NCBI GenBank assembly: GCA_907164885.2
Contig: OU015490.1
Coordinates: 205,930,481-205,994,480, forward strand
Source of the DNA: Dolomedes plantarius
Taxonomy: Eukaryota > Arthropoda > Arachnida > Araneae > Dolomedidae
Direction: 5' to 3'
Length of the DNA: 64,000 bases
Part shown: positions 33,801 to 47,453 of the stretch, one piece after another
Position numbering within the stretch: the first letter of the stretch is position 1
Layout of the letters: each line of letters starts with the position of its first letter
Notes under the pieces: model-generated
Databases searched by the model: none
Told to the model about the DNA's origin: nothing
What the model saw: the letters and a program-made list of their open reading frames with translations, nothing else
Translations under genes and position numbers: made by a program

Positions 33801-34398
33801 GAAGCTACCTCCATTATCAACGCGCATTTTATAGTCAATATCTTCGTTCCTGTTAGGTTTACGACAAAAATGTATAAAATCATTTTTGTACATAATTTAA
33901 TGTTTTTTAATTTTTGAAAGAAACTTTTTTTACGTAAAGTTAATATTTCCCTAGTTATTTGAAAATATAAAAAAAAACCTTTCCATTTAGTGTAAAACTA
34001 ATTTGGCTAATTATGGTAATCACATGGGCAGGTATTTCCCCCCACCGCGATGGGGAACCGCGCTTGCGCGTCCCAGGTGTGATAGTGCGCTCTTTTCAAA
34101 GTCAATTATCATCGTTCCTGTTAGACATATAAAAAAATGTTATGAATGATTTTTGTTCATAATTTAATGCTGTTTAATTTTTGCATTTAATTATTTTTTA
34201 TAAAATCAATATTTTTAAAGATATTTCAAAAAAACCAAAAAAGTGTACACATTTTCCAAGATGGCGGCGAAAGCTTAAGTCTGATTGGTGGGGACTTTTA
34301 GTATGTTCATTAGCATGCTAAAGAAACATCTCCACCAAATTTCAAAACTTTCATATTTTTTTTAGCCATTCGTCAAAATCGGGTCTATTTTGACTGGG
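33801..34398 (-). repeat. Right long inverted repeat of the 30237-34398 element
   Basis: Inverted counterpart of the left arm. In addition 33641-33775, just inside the arm, is a partial extra copy of arm segment ~34020-34140 (GCGATGGG, GCGCGTCCC, GGTG-GATAG, AAAGTCAATTAT, GTTAGAC). The right side therefore has this CpG-rich block twice, the inner one directly upstream of the coding region, where a promoter would be expected. Confidence 0.8.
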
Positions 34399-34399
34399 G

Positions 34400-35964
34400 T
34401 AAATACCCAACAGTATTTAAGTTCTTCTTAAATAAATTTATTTTTTTATAAATAGGAGATTATTATTATCTGTTTCAATGCGTTTATAAATCTTATTTGT
34501 TTATAATTCTAAAAATATTACAGAAGTTTTAACTGAACAATATTATATCAATTACTTATCTAATTAAATAAACCTGTAATATAACATTCTTCTCGGTAGC
34601 TTACATGAAATTCGTGTGGTTGTTCTAATATATGGCGTAGGCACTATAGACTATGATCTCTCTCGTAGGGATTATTGTAATCTCTTCTTTAAGTGCGAGC
34701 TACGCAATTTTAGATGTTAAGTTGCATCTATGTGTATGTTGACCCCAGATTATCATGTACCCACTAAGAGTGTCAAGTATCATACATTGATTACAAGATT
34801 TTGCCGTATTAATTAATTCCCTGGTATGCATGAAAACATGGAAAAGAATCGAATACAAACATGACTGAATTATTAATACCTGCCAACAATATTAAGGATA
34901 TTATATAAACATTGTTAATAATAAATATTACATAGATTTTCAGTTTTGTTAAGGAAAAAGTGTTTAATTCCTCCTCCTGCTTAGGAGACCTTTTAAAAAC
35001 TTTTTTGGACAAAATGTTACTTTATACTAAATCATCCGAACCCGCATAATTGGAAGAGTTCAGTGTATAAATGGAAGTCAAGAAGAGAAGCAAGTCTAGT
35101 ACGGAAGTGATAGCGAGTAATTGGATTTACTGTATTAACTCATGGCGTAAATCACCAAATTTATAGAAAAAATGAACTTTTTTTTTTCTTTTTCTGAACA
35201 TAATGATGCTTATTATTTTAGCATCCAACAAATTAATTTCTACAAACCGGGTAAAAAAGGGCATAGAATTTTTTTTTATTATTTATTTATTTATTTATTT
35301 ATTTTTTTTTTTTGGGGGGGGGGCAAGATATTTTTATCTTGTATCATTCAAGAATTCAACTCAGTTCTTATGGGAAGTTCATTAGAATTCATTATCGCTA
35401 GGTAGAGGGTTATTAACGTGTGTTCTTCCGTTATGTATGAAAATCAATCTTTTAATGTAACACTTTTAAAAGTAGACCTAGAGAGATAATCCGTGCACTC
35501 TAGTCTTTTAATGAAGCTAATTTCTTTACGTTTATAGTTGACTTAATTAGGCTGTTTTGTTCTTCTAGATAAAAAATATACACTCCAAAGAAATGAATTA
35601 GGGTAATAAAATTTTACAATTTTAGATATCACAGGAGTATGGAGGAGAGACTACGGAACGTATGCGTTGATAAGATATTATAATATTATAAACTTCTTAA
35701 TAAAATACCCTTTTTTTAAAATTTCAGTTAATGTAATTTTTGTTATAAGTAAAATCCATTCTTTTCTTAAATTTAGTTACAAGTTTCCTTTTAGTCGGGC
35801 CATTTTGTTATAATTTATAGCTATAAGTTTTGTTTCATACTGTGCCAACGATACCTACAAATCTTTACAAAAATCACATATGGGGGATAGGCATTCCTTG
35901 TCTCTGAACATGGTCTTTGGAGATGCTTTTATTTTGGTGGATAGATCAAACACCAACTACAATG
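34400..35964. other. Unassigned AT-rich stretch with homopolymers
   Basis: 35280-35325 holds a TTTA simple repeat, a T-run and a run of ten G. Nothing else recognised. Confidence 0.45.
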
Positions 35965-36432
35965 ATAAGCGTAGCGTGCTTCTAACTTTTTTTTTTTGCG
36001 GGGGGGGGGGGGGCACGACCTGAATTCCTTTAGGACCCTCCTCAGTACATTTACTGCCGGGAGGTCCTTAAGATGTGAAATATCATGATTTTATTTAATT
36101 GAATAACAATGGCATTGATGTTTGAGTGATATTTAAAGTTATAAAACGAGAAAAATAAGTATAATGTAAATAAAATGAGAAAAAAGTACAGCATCGAATT
36201 TTTGTTATGGATCATATCATTGTTAAAAACTATGTTAAGTCTAAAGGCATAATCGGATTCTTCAGTTTCACAGTTTCAAAAAGTGATAAAGACCAACTTT
36301 CTTAACAATTTTCTAGTATTTTCCGATTTTAACTGAACTTTTATGAAAGCTTTAATTTAGTTCAAGTTAAGTTGTGGAGACATGTGTCCCCCCCCCCCCC
36401 CCCCACTCCCCTCCCAGACGCTACGCCTATGA
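35965..36432. mobile_element. MITE with GCGTAGCG ends
   Basis: The left end AGCGTAGCGTGCTTCTAAC and right end, reverse-complemented, AGGCGTAGCGTCTGGGAGGG are inverted. G-run (14) and C-run (18) tracts lie just inside. The left 90 bp also match the reverse complement of 46232-46325 (TTCTAAC, CCTCCTCAG, ATT-ACTGCC). No coding sequence; target duplication unclear. Confidence 0.55.
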
Positions 36433-36943
36433 CTATAATAGCAGCTGTAAGTTATAGGTTCTAAATGTTTCAAGCATAAATATGACATTTATCTGTTTAA
36501 GTTATCTGCTAGTACAAGATTCAACAGGATGGAGGCATAGATTTTTTTAGGAATCGATGACAAGATATATAAAGTGCAATGAAATAAAACTCTTGAAGGT
36601 TTCACAATGATACAACAAACTCTGCAATGTTCAGTCAAAAATATCATTGTCTGTTAAAATATTAAGCTGGTTTAAAAGGGGTAATATGCCTTTTCACATT
36701 ATGTCATATTGCTTTACATGAGAATGCTCAAGATAGAAAGAAAGTATAGTAGTTATGCTTCTTTTGTGATTGAATGTGTACTTAATTATTGCGCACAAAC
36801 TATACTCATACTGAATCAAAATTAAAAAACCTAACCTTAATTAGTTTTTTTATACTATCCACATCAAATGTGCTAGAAGCTTTAAAACATAACTGGGAGA
36901 CTATTTATTGAAAACTTTTTATATGACCTTTTTTATAGGTATA
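36433..36943. other. Unassigned sequence
   Basis: Nothing recognised before transposon B. Confidence 0.4.
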
Positions 36944-36945
36944 TA

Positions 36946-38317
36946 CACTGCTGGCCACTGTAAATGCAACACCCTGAAGGAAACATGCAAATACCATGAA
37001 ATTTACAACATGCATTAGCGGAGGTGAGATATGCAAATGATTAGAATTTCAGCGCAGACGCACATCACGCGCGCCTGTGGCGCCACTTCAAAGAGCTATT
37101 TAAGGCTTGGAGATTTCGACGATTTCAAGTTCGGCAATTATGTTTTCTTGTGGTTTTAAAAAAAAACGATCAATTATACCTCGTCGAAAACAGCGATCAT
37201 CTTTTGATCAAGTATCCGAGTTCGACAGAGGAAGGATAGTGGCCAACCAATATTGTGGATTATCTTTCAGGGAAATCGGTAGTCGTGTTGGACGAAACCA
37301 AACAACTGTAACCCCCAACAAATGTTCGATCGCATCCACCTCAGCGCACCACTTCACGTGATGACAGGCAAATTGTGCGCATGGCAGTGACGGATCGCTC
37401 AGTCACATCACGAACCATAGCACAGCACATGCAGTCTGTAACGCATCATCCAGTGTCTGCGCGTACCATTCGACGCCGTTTACAGCAGAGTGGTCTGTCC
37501 GCAAGACGTCCATTGCTTTGTCTACCCTTGACGCAGAACCACAGACGTCTCCGCCGCCAATGGTGCGATGACAGAAGGATGTGGACGGCAGAATGGAATG
37601 AAATTGTCTTTACTGACGAGTCACGCTTCTGTCTGCAACACCACGATGGTCGCATTCGAGTCTGGAGACACCGTGAAGAAAGGATGCTGAACAGCTGCGT
37701 TATGCACCGCCACACTGGCCCTGCACCGGGTATTATCGTATGGGGCGGTATTGGATATCACTCTCGCACACCTCTAGTACGCATTGCTGGCACTTTAAAC
37801 AGCCAGCGCTACATCTCCGAGGTGTTGGAGCCAGTTGTCCTTCCTTACCTTCAGGGCTTGCCCACAGCCATATTTCAACAGGATAATGCGCGACCACACG
37901 TGGCACGCATTGTCCAACGGTTCTTCGTCAATTGCCAGATTGAATTGCTTCCCTGGCCGACTCGCTCTCCGGATCTTTCGTCGATAGAAAACATGTGGTC
38001 CATGGTTGCTCTACGATTGACCCAGATTCCATCCCCAGCTGCCACAGCAGATCAACTTTGGCAACGTGTGGAAGCTGCTTGGTCTGCTGTACCCCAAGAA
38101 CTCATCCAAAGTCTCTTTGAATCAATGCTGAGGCGTGTGGCAGCGGTGATCTCCAACAATGGCGGCTACTCTGGCTACTGATTTTGGCAGGAACCACACT
38201 TCACAGAAGTCTATAAATATAATCATTTGATACTTGGTCAACATGTTATCTACAAAATAAGTTTTGTTACGATATCTCTTGTCTTTCTTGGTGCTGCAAT
38301 TTGGGTGGCCAGCAGTG
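36946..38317 (+). mobile_element. Tc1/mariner-type transposon B
   Basis: The left end CACTGCTGGCCACTGTAAAT and the right end, reverse-complemented, CACTGCTGGCCACCCAAATT match with GCAxCACC further in. TA at 36944-36945 and 38318-38319. 1,372 bp with one transposase on the plus strand. Confidence 0.92.
37107..38181 (+). pseudogene. Tc1-like transposase B, N-terminal deletion
   Basis: 37107-37361 encodes the first helix-turn-helix (FDQVSEFDRGRIVANQYCGL, SFREIGSRVGRNQTTV). The frame then breaks. The second frame, effectively from about 37313 (RSHPPQRTTSRDDRQIVRMA), runs open to TGA 38181. Between QTTV and RSHPP the family normally has a further ~15-20 residues, so a short deletion with a frame change best explains the break. 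Catalytic motifs are intact: IVFTDESRF, FQQDNARPH and SPDLSSIENMW, with 34 residues between the second Asp and Glu (classical DD34E). C-terminal end VISNNGGYSGY. Confidence 0.9.
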
Positions 38318-38319
38318 TA

Positions 38320-41645
<3,326 letters not shown>

Positions 41646-41649
41646 TTAA

Positions 41650-42976
41650 GAGGACACAGGACCTTCAAGCTCGACGAAATGACAATAGATATGGTTTGAT
41701 TCTAACCACGGAAACTTAAATAATATTAGAATCGGAAATTTTCTTTCTTTATACATCTAAAGTGCTTAACTTTAAATATGCCATATATAAAATTGGAAAT
41801 TATAAATCTATAACTAATTTTCAAATTAGCAGTTTAGAATTTTATATGATTAACTGCTAATTTGAGTTTGCGTACAGCAACTTTTAAACTATTACTTTTA
41901 AACTATTAATTGGAAACAGATAAATCTATACATGTATATTTTATCGTGCTGTACCGTATTCAATAATACGACAAGCCTTTCGCTTCAATTACTTTACTAC
42001 GATACGTTAAACATACTGCAACTACAACTTTTAAAGCAAGTATGTACAGCGAGTTAGAATATATACAGTTAGATAGTCAAGATGGGGTTCAACGACTTCG
42101 GGTTCAACGACACTCTGGCCTATGAGGCTTCTCTGAACCGGATAGCTGCATCTCTTTGGCACTCAAAAACAGATATCTTCCTCGTGGACTATTGGGATCT
42201 TCTTTTATACTGTCGGCGAATTCAAAGGGATTTCTCTGGCGTTTGAAGTGCTGGGAAGTGTTCGAAGTTTATGGGATTCTAAATGCCACTATAGAGTCAA
42301 AAATCTCAAAAGCCCTCGAAACACTCTGGGATTTATGCGTTCTATAACGTCATAACCGTACATTACAAGAACTTTAAGGCCTCTTATCCTAGAGTTTATG
42401 ACACTGCTCAGATCGACAGTTCGCCGATAGATGACATGTTGAGGGGTAGGAACTGGGCATTACATACTTATATAAATACTAATTTCATGTAGTAATGGAG
42501 GCAGTGTCACAGTGCTCTACATTTTAAAACCAGTAAAATGTGAAATTCTGAAATACTTTTTTTATGTGCGAAAATTATGCAAATTATTGTGATAATTTTT
42601 TATGTTTTCGAATTTTATGCTCAATTTTTATTTTAAATAATATTTGTTACAATTTACTTGGTTTTACATAACAGTTAAATATATTACAAGTGTATTCTGA
42701 CCATCAATTATTTTCTGTAAGCATATATCGCAATTTTAGGATGCGCGCAGCACTTTATGATATTTAATCATCAGTTAAACATATAAAATTCTAAACTGCT
42801 AATTTGAAAATTATTTATAAATTTATAATTTCCATTTCTTAATCAGACATATTTAAAGATATGTTCTTTATATGTATAAAGAAAGAAAATTTCTTTTTCT
42901 AATATTATTTGAGTTTTTGTGGTTAGAATTAGACCATATTTATAATCATTTCGCCGAGCTTAAGTCCTGTGTTCCC
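41650..42976. mobile_element. TTAA-flanked element with ~215-bp inverted repeats
   Basis: TTAA at 41646-41649 and 42977-42980 flank ends GAGGACACAGGACC and (reverse-complemented) GGGAACACAGGACTT. Inverted similarity continues about 215 bp each side (ATATGGTTTGATTCTAACCA, AAATTTTCTTTCTTTATACA, CAAATTAGCAGTTTAGAATT). TTAA targets suit piggyBac or Kolobok, but the ends do not begin CCC. The centre (about 42060-42480) is richer in G+C than its surroundings and has two short open frames (42082-42246 and 42156-42347) that I do not recognise. Confidence 0.65.
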
Positions 42977-42980
42977 TTAA

Positions 42981-44289
42981 AACATTTCCTATTAACGAAA
43001 GCTATTAAAATATAGACAAATAGAGCATTTGGTTTAGCAGATGCATGAAGAAATTATTTAGAAAAAAAAAACTATGAAAATGTTTTCTTCTATTTTATCT
43101 GTTTGAAACAAAATATCAAAGTGTTTAAGTATTATTTTTTAATTATAGGAAGTGAAAATTCATTTCAGCCAAAAAAGCGTCTATAAAAAGGAAAACTGAC
43201 TGTTCAAGCTACCCTAAATAAAACACAGATAAAAATTACTAATCCAGTTTTAAAAAATAATGCACGAAGTTATCAACCAATAAAAACACAATAGAGATAT
43301 TGCTCTACACATTGTAACTAATGAGATGAATAAAGTTTGAAAAATCCGATTATTACTAATATTTATCGTAAATTAATTAAACAACAGATTACAGGGCATT
43401 TCCTTAAGAAATTTTTCATTGGATTCAGAGTTCAATCTCAGATACCAAGCACATAAATACAATCCCCCTCGTTGTGGAGCAAGATTTATTTTCATTCAGA
43501 AAGCAATTTCTGCTAAGAAATCAAATTAAGACGAAGATTTAGTTTAAGACCACAGGAAATTTAATATCTTTATATTACGGCGCTTCCCTCACAAAACAGG
43601 ATTTAATTAAAAACACGTGAGGTCCTCCGTTTCGTCATATTTCCATTATTTAAGCTGCAGCCCTCGTTTTTAGTGCTCTCTGAATCCTCTTCTCTGCTTA
43701 AAGGTCGACTAATCCAATAATCATTCATGTGCGATGAATTTAATTTATTTTAATTCCGTTACGCTGAGGATCCTATAAAAGGAATTTTTATGGATTATTT
43801 TAGTTATCGGGAAAAAACAGTCCTGCAATTTGATACTTTTTTGTTCTTCAAATAGTCGGAGGTATATTTCATTTTTTTTTTTTACATTTTTACTGAAAGT
43901 TGTTAAATATTATATTTAATTTGCTACATTAATCATAATAAATAATCCGGTGATTTATTAAACCTGCATCTAAAAGAAAATTAACATAATATGAAAAAAT
44001 TAGATTTTCGAAAGTATTATTATAATATATGCGCATAATCTGCTCATCGAAATTTTGTTTAGCGCTGCTTCTCTTTTGTGAAAGGTCTGCATTTATCGCT
44101 GTTTAAAATACTGAAAGAAACGTGATTTTTTTTCTCTTTTTTTACGTAAAGACTTTTTAAGTGAAAATAGATTTCATAATAGGTTTTCTAGCCCATCAGT
44201 GTATATTTTCAGTGAAGATGTATCTGTGATAGGTAATGCCCCTCTCCTCCTGAATCCTTTGCCGTATTAATCCTAAGCAGGTCCAACCA
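42981..44289. other. Unassigned sequence
   Basis: A/T-rich, nothing recognised. Confidence 0.45.
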
Positions 44290-44362
44290 GGTGACGGCTG
44301 AGTGGATAGGGTGCTGGCATTTTGTACCAGAGTCTGTGGGTTCGAATCCAACTCTTGACATG
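44290..44362 (+). other. tRNA-like segment followed by a tandem repeat
   Basis: GGCTGAGTGGATAGGGTGC resembles an A box and GTGGGTTCGAATCC is a perfect B box, at tRNA-like spacing. The acceptor ends do not pair, so it is a tRNA relic or SINE head. Directly after it GGATGTTTGTAGC(C/T)GTTC occurs twice (44361-44398). Confidence 0.45.
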
Positions 44363-44409
44363 GATGTTTGTAGCCGTTCGGATGTTTGTAGCTGTTCGAG
44401 TTCCAAGAG

Positions 44410-45001
44410 TATGTGTTATATTATCCACAGATGATCTAAAATATTCTCAATTTTGCCAAGTTTATCTTGGATGTATAAATTTATCGATAAAGCTGAAACT
44501 ATAACCTACCTAGCTTAAAATATATGATCAAAAGAGTAAGTGGTAATAATGAATATGTAAATCACACCTTACAATGATAACCTGTAAAGCTACAATGAAC
44601 TTACTATAATGTTGCACTTCAATGTGAAGAGTTTTATATGATTACACAATTGAATTCAATGAAATAGATTAATTTATAGTTAAAATGCAAAATTAAACAC
44701 TAAATGTCTGGTTGAATTGGATATTGTACAGTACCACATTATGTACTCTATTAATATAGAATAGATGGCGCCACCTTAAAACCTAGTACACCTTTTTTTT
44801 TTCAATAAACTGTTCCAAAGGGTTTCCTGATTGGTTGCCCTTGCTCTAAATTTGATTTCCGCGCGCAATTAAAATTACTTTACTCTTTCTGTTCCCGCTC
44901 TTCCTTGGATTAACACTGACTTTTATGCTCATGCGACGCCTTTCATAATCGCCAACGAATACTGGTAAATTTTCGTTGTTTTTCCTTTATGATCTTGAGT
45001 G
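44410..45001. other. Unassigned sequence
   Basis: Nothing recognised. Confidence 0.4.
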
Positions 45002-45435
45002 AAATGGGCAAAAGTGCAGCAGGATTATTAAGATAATATTACTGATGAAGAGGAATTCGAAACTGAATAAGAATCAATTTAAGAATTCAAAGTAAACTCC
45101 CTTAGAGTTTCAATGAGAACTCAAAGAATTTTGGATAGATTTAAGGGCAAATTTACTGAACTTTGATAGTAATTACAACCCTACAGTTGATGAAAAGATA
45201 TGTAAAATGATTAGTGAACGTCTAGCGAAAATTACGCCGATTGTGAAAGCATCCCACTTCCCCCTAAGTAATAAAAAAAGCAAATTTACTGAATCTGTAA
45301 ACTTTGATAGTTTTCACAACGTTACGGGTGATGAAAACATATGTTTAACGTTTAGTCAACGTCTACTAAAAATTACGGCGATGATGAAGCCATCGTCAAA
45401 AAAACAATCCTAGGACGTACGAATCTAGATCAAGG
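45002..45435 (+). pseudogene. Coding-like exon with an internal duplication
   Basis: I do not recognise the protein. An acidic stretch (NITDEEEFETE, then ESI, then EFK, each separated by TAA where GAA would keep the frame) leads to SMRTQRILDRFKGKFTE. A ~110-bp segment is then duplicated: 45148-45262 and 45278-45392. The second frame keeps both copies in protein form, ISERLAKITPIVKAS and FSQRLLKITAMMKPS, each preceded by a KFTE-NFDS-like phrase. The block ends with CAAG|GTAAGT at 45433, a good splice-donor match. A decayed exon of a cellular or transposon gene is likely. Confidence 0.35.
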
Positions 45436-45837
45436 TAAGTCAATTTTTATGTTTGTTATTTAAGGTATCTTACTACGTTTAAAACGCCAATTTAGATGAA
45501 AATTATGAAATTTCTTATATTCTGAAAAAATGCAAATTTCTGTTTCTAAATCTTTTATTTTTTTTTTCCATACGATGATAAGAAATTGAATCGGGGCGAT
45601 TTCAGTGCAATTAAATATTTTAATTTCGTTTTCTTAAGAACTTATATTTCATTAAAAATGTAATTATTCAAATGCATTTTTAATTTAAAATTGCTATTGT
45701 ATAGTTAGGGACTATTTTTTCATCATTTTCCTACTTTGGTGCTATATTCCGGCGAAAAATAGCACAGAAATTTTCTCAAGTTTTTGTAAAAAATGGCACC
45801 GAACGTAGTCGGATACCTTAAACTTTTCATGTTGTGA

Positions 45838-46005
45838 TTTTTTTGAAAGGTCGCCAGAATTTCTGAGTTCTCTTTTTTTCCCCTTCATATTTCGTTGTTT
45901 TTGGTGTTTTACACTTTTAAAAACAGCAAAACATCGAAATATGAGAGGGGGAAAAATGGTGGACTCAGAAACGCAAATTTGGCGACTTTTCAAAAAAGTC
46001 GCCAA
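45838..46005. repeat. Long imperfect hairpin
   Basis: The left arm (45838-45902: TTTTTTGAAAGGTCGCCAG, CTGAGTTC, CATATTTCGTTG) pairs with the right arm (45920-45997: CATCGAAATATGAG, GGACTCAG, TTTGGCGACTTTTC), with a loop of about 17 bp. The right foot is itself a perfect palindrome: TTGGCGACTTTT, CAA, AAAAGTCGCCAA at 45979-46005. Frames crossing it are artefacts. Confidence 0.8.
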
Positions 46006-46231
46006 CCGCCCCAGATTCTTCAGATTTACCCGATTATGCATTTAGCCTTAAAATAGATTTTATCAATGATATGATCCATATGAGAAATTGGATGCTAATT
46101 TTTTTTCTTATTTCATTTATATTATATTTATTTTTCTCACTCTGTAACTTTTGAATACTACTCAAACATCAATTCTATTGTTATTCAATTTGGAAAACAT
46201 TATAATATTTTATATTTTAAAGGCCGTCTGG

Positions 46232-46325
46232 CAGTCAATGCGCTGAGGAGGGCCCTAACTGAATTCAATTCGTGTCTCTCCCCCTCCCAAAAGTTAGAAT
46301 CACGCTACGCCTATGGCCGGTCCCG
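46232..46325 (-). mobile_element. Terminal fragment of the GCGTAGCG MITE family
   Basis: Read in reverse it gives CATAGGCGTAGCGTGATTCT, AACTTTTGGGAGGGGGAGA and GGGCCCTCCTCAGCGC, parallel to the left end of the element at 35965. Only one end is present here. Confidence 0.5.
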
Positions 46326-46639
46326 GTCTAATTAGGTGTAGTAAATAGGCGTGGTTCTTTTGTCATGTACAACTGGACACATAAAATCTTCATTTGTCGA
46401 CACAAAATTACGTTTATTGACGCAAACAAAAACATTCACACAAATAACATGATAGGAATACACACAAAAAAAAAGATGTTCGTAAGGGGCCAGGCTACCG
46501 CTTGTCGATAGTACCTGCGTAAGCGAGTTTTAACTTTCAACTGAACTTAGGATGCGCTGTGCCGATAAATGGCGAAAGGGTAATGCGAATGAGGGGGCCG
46601 GGAGCTATAAAGTAACGTTCCTGACATTAGCTTTCGTGT

Positions 46640-46935
46640 ATAAAAGAAAAAATGACCGTAGCGGTCCAATTCAAACCAAACCTAAACAGGTCCATTGAAG
46701 ACTGTAGAGCCAAGGGATACGGCTCCCGTTTTGCCCACGGTTATTGGGCATAACAAGGGTCGGAGAACGACTTTTTGCCTGGTTTCTACCCTAATTACGA
46801 ACCCCACGTAAAGACTTACCGGCCACAGAAACACATACCTGGCTTAGTTACGAGAGCATTTAGTACTGTTTGTCGAGATTCAAACTGAGCTCCCTCAGTG
46901 CCGAAATAATCGTAAATTGCTAACCGCACGCACTG
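46640..46935 (-). mobile_element. Diverged SINE, minus orientation
   Basis: ACAGGTCCATTGAAGAC, ACGGCTCCCGTTTTG, CATAACAAGGGTCGGAG and a head with GTCGAGATTCAAACTGAGC keep the SINE order at low identity. Probably an older subfamily, like the copy at 26348. Confidence 0.5.
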
Positions 46936-47451
46936 AATATGAAGTTGATGTACGTTACCAGTGGGTATTAATAGATGCTAAAATTAAGAAGATTACAGAG
47001 GATAATTCTCTTCCTCCTACACCGTAAAACCTTTATTTTCCCATGATTTCAATGCCGACGTCTAAGAAAATCAACTCTAGTAGTGGAACATCAATACGAC
47101 TCAACCTCCAGTTTTTTACATCTGAGGACAACCAAACGTCTACCGTCTTAACATCCAGCTACTCAGTCTAATGACGAATCAACAGCCAAAAAGTAAGTTT
47201 AATAAAATATGAATCCCCGGCGGCAACATTCTTCATAACTTTAAAGCAATTTCGGTTTAAAAAAAAGTTTGGCATAAACGTTTTAATCTCGGTTAACAGG
47301 AAAGCTTTAATTCTTTTCTAAATAGCGCACACAATGCAGTATATGCAAAGTTTGAGATGAAATATTTAACAAGTATTGTCCAATAGCTAAATGCGTTAAA
47401 AACTTAATCGACAAGTGCACTTCATTTCTGTCTGGACTCCTTTATTGTGTA
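46936..47451. other. Unassigned sequence
   Basis: Nothing recognised before the pogo element. Confidence 0.4.
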
Positions 47452-47453
47452 TA

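Larger units (their letters stand above)
30237..34398 (-). mobile_element. DNA transposon with ~590-bp inverted repeats, superfamily not assigned
   Basis: Ends CCCAGTCAAAATAG are inverted, and inverted similarity continues for about 590 bp on each side (30237-30825 and 33801-34398). Between them is a single long minus-strand coding region in broken frames. No clear target duplication is visible: the left flank is AATTAG, the right TAAATA. Long inverted repeats plus one multi-domain protein rule out most superfamilies seen elsewhere in the window. Academ- or KDZ-like elements are possible relatives because of the cysteine cluster in the protein, but I cannot show it. Confidence 0.8.

Noticed and set aside
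37446..37715. 89-codon minus-strand frame
   Set aside because: Antisense shadow of transposase B.
44290..44362. Functional tRNA gene
   Set aside because: A- and B-box-like blocks are present but acceptor ends do not pair.
45742..46041. 99-codon minus-strand frame
   Set aside because: Runs across the hairpin; no resemblance.
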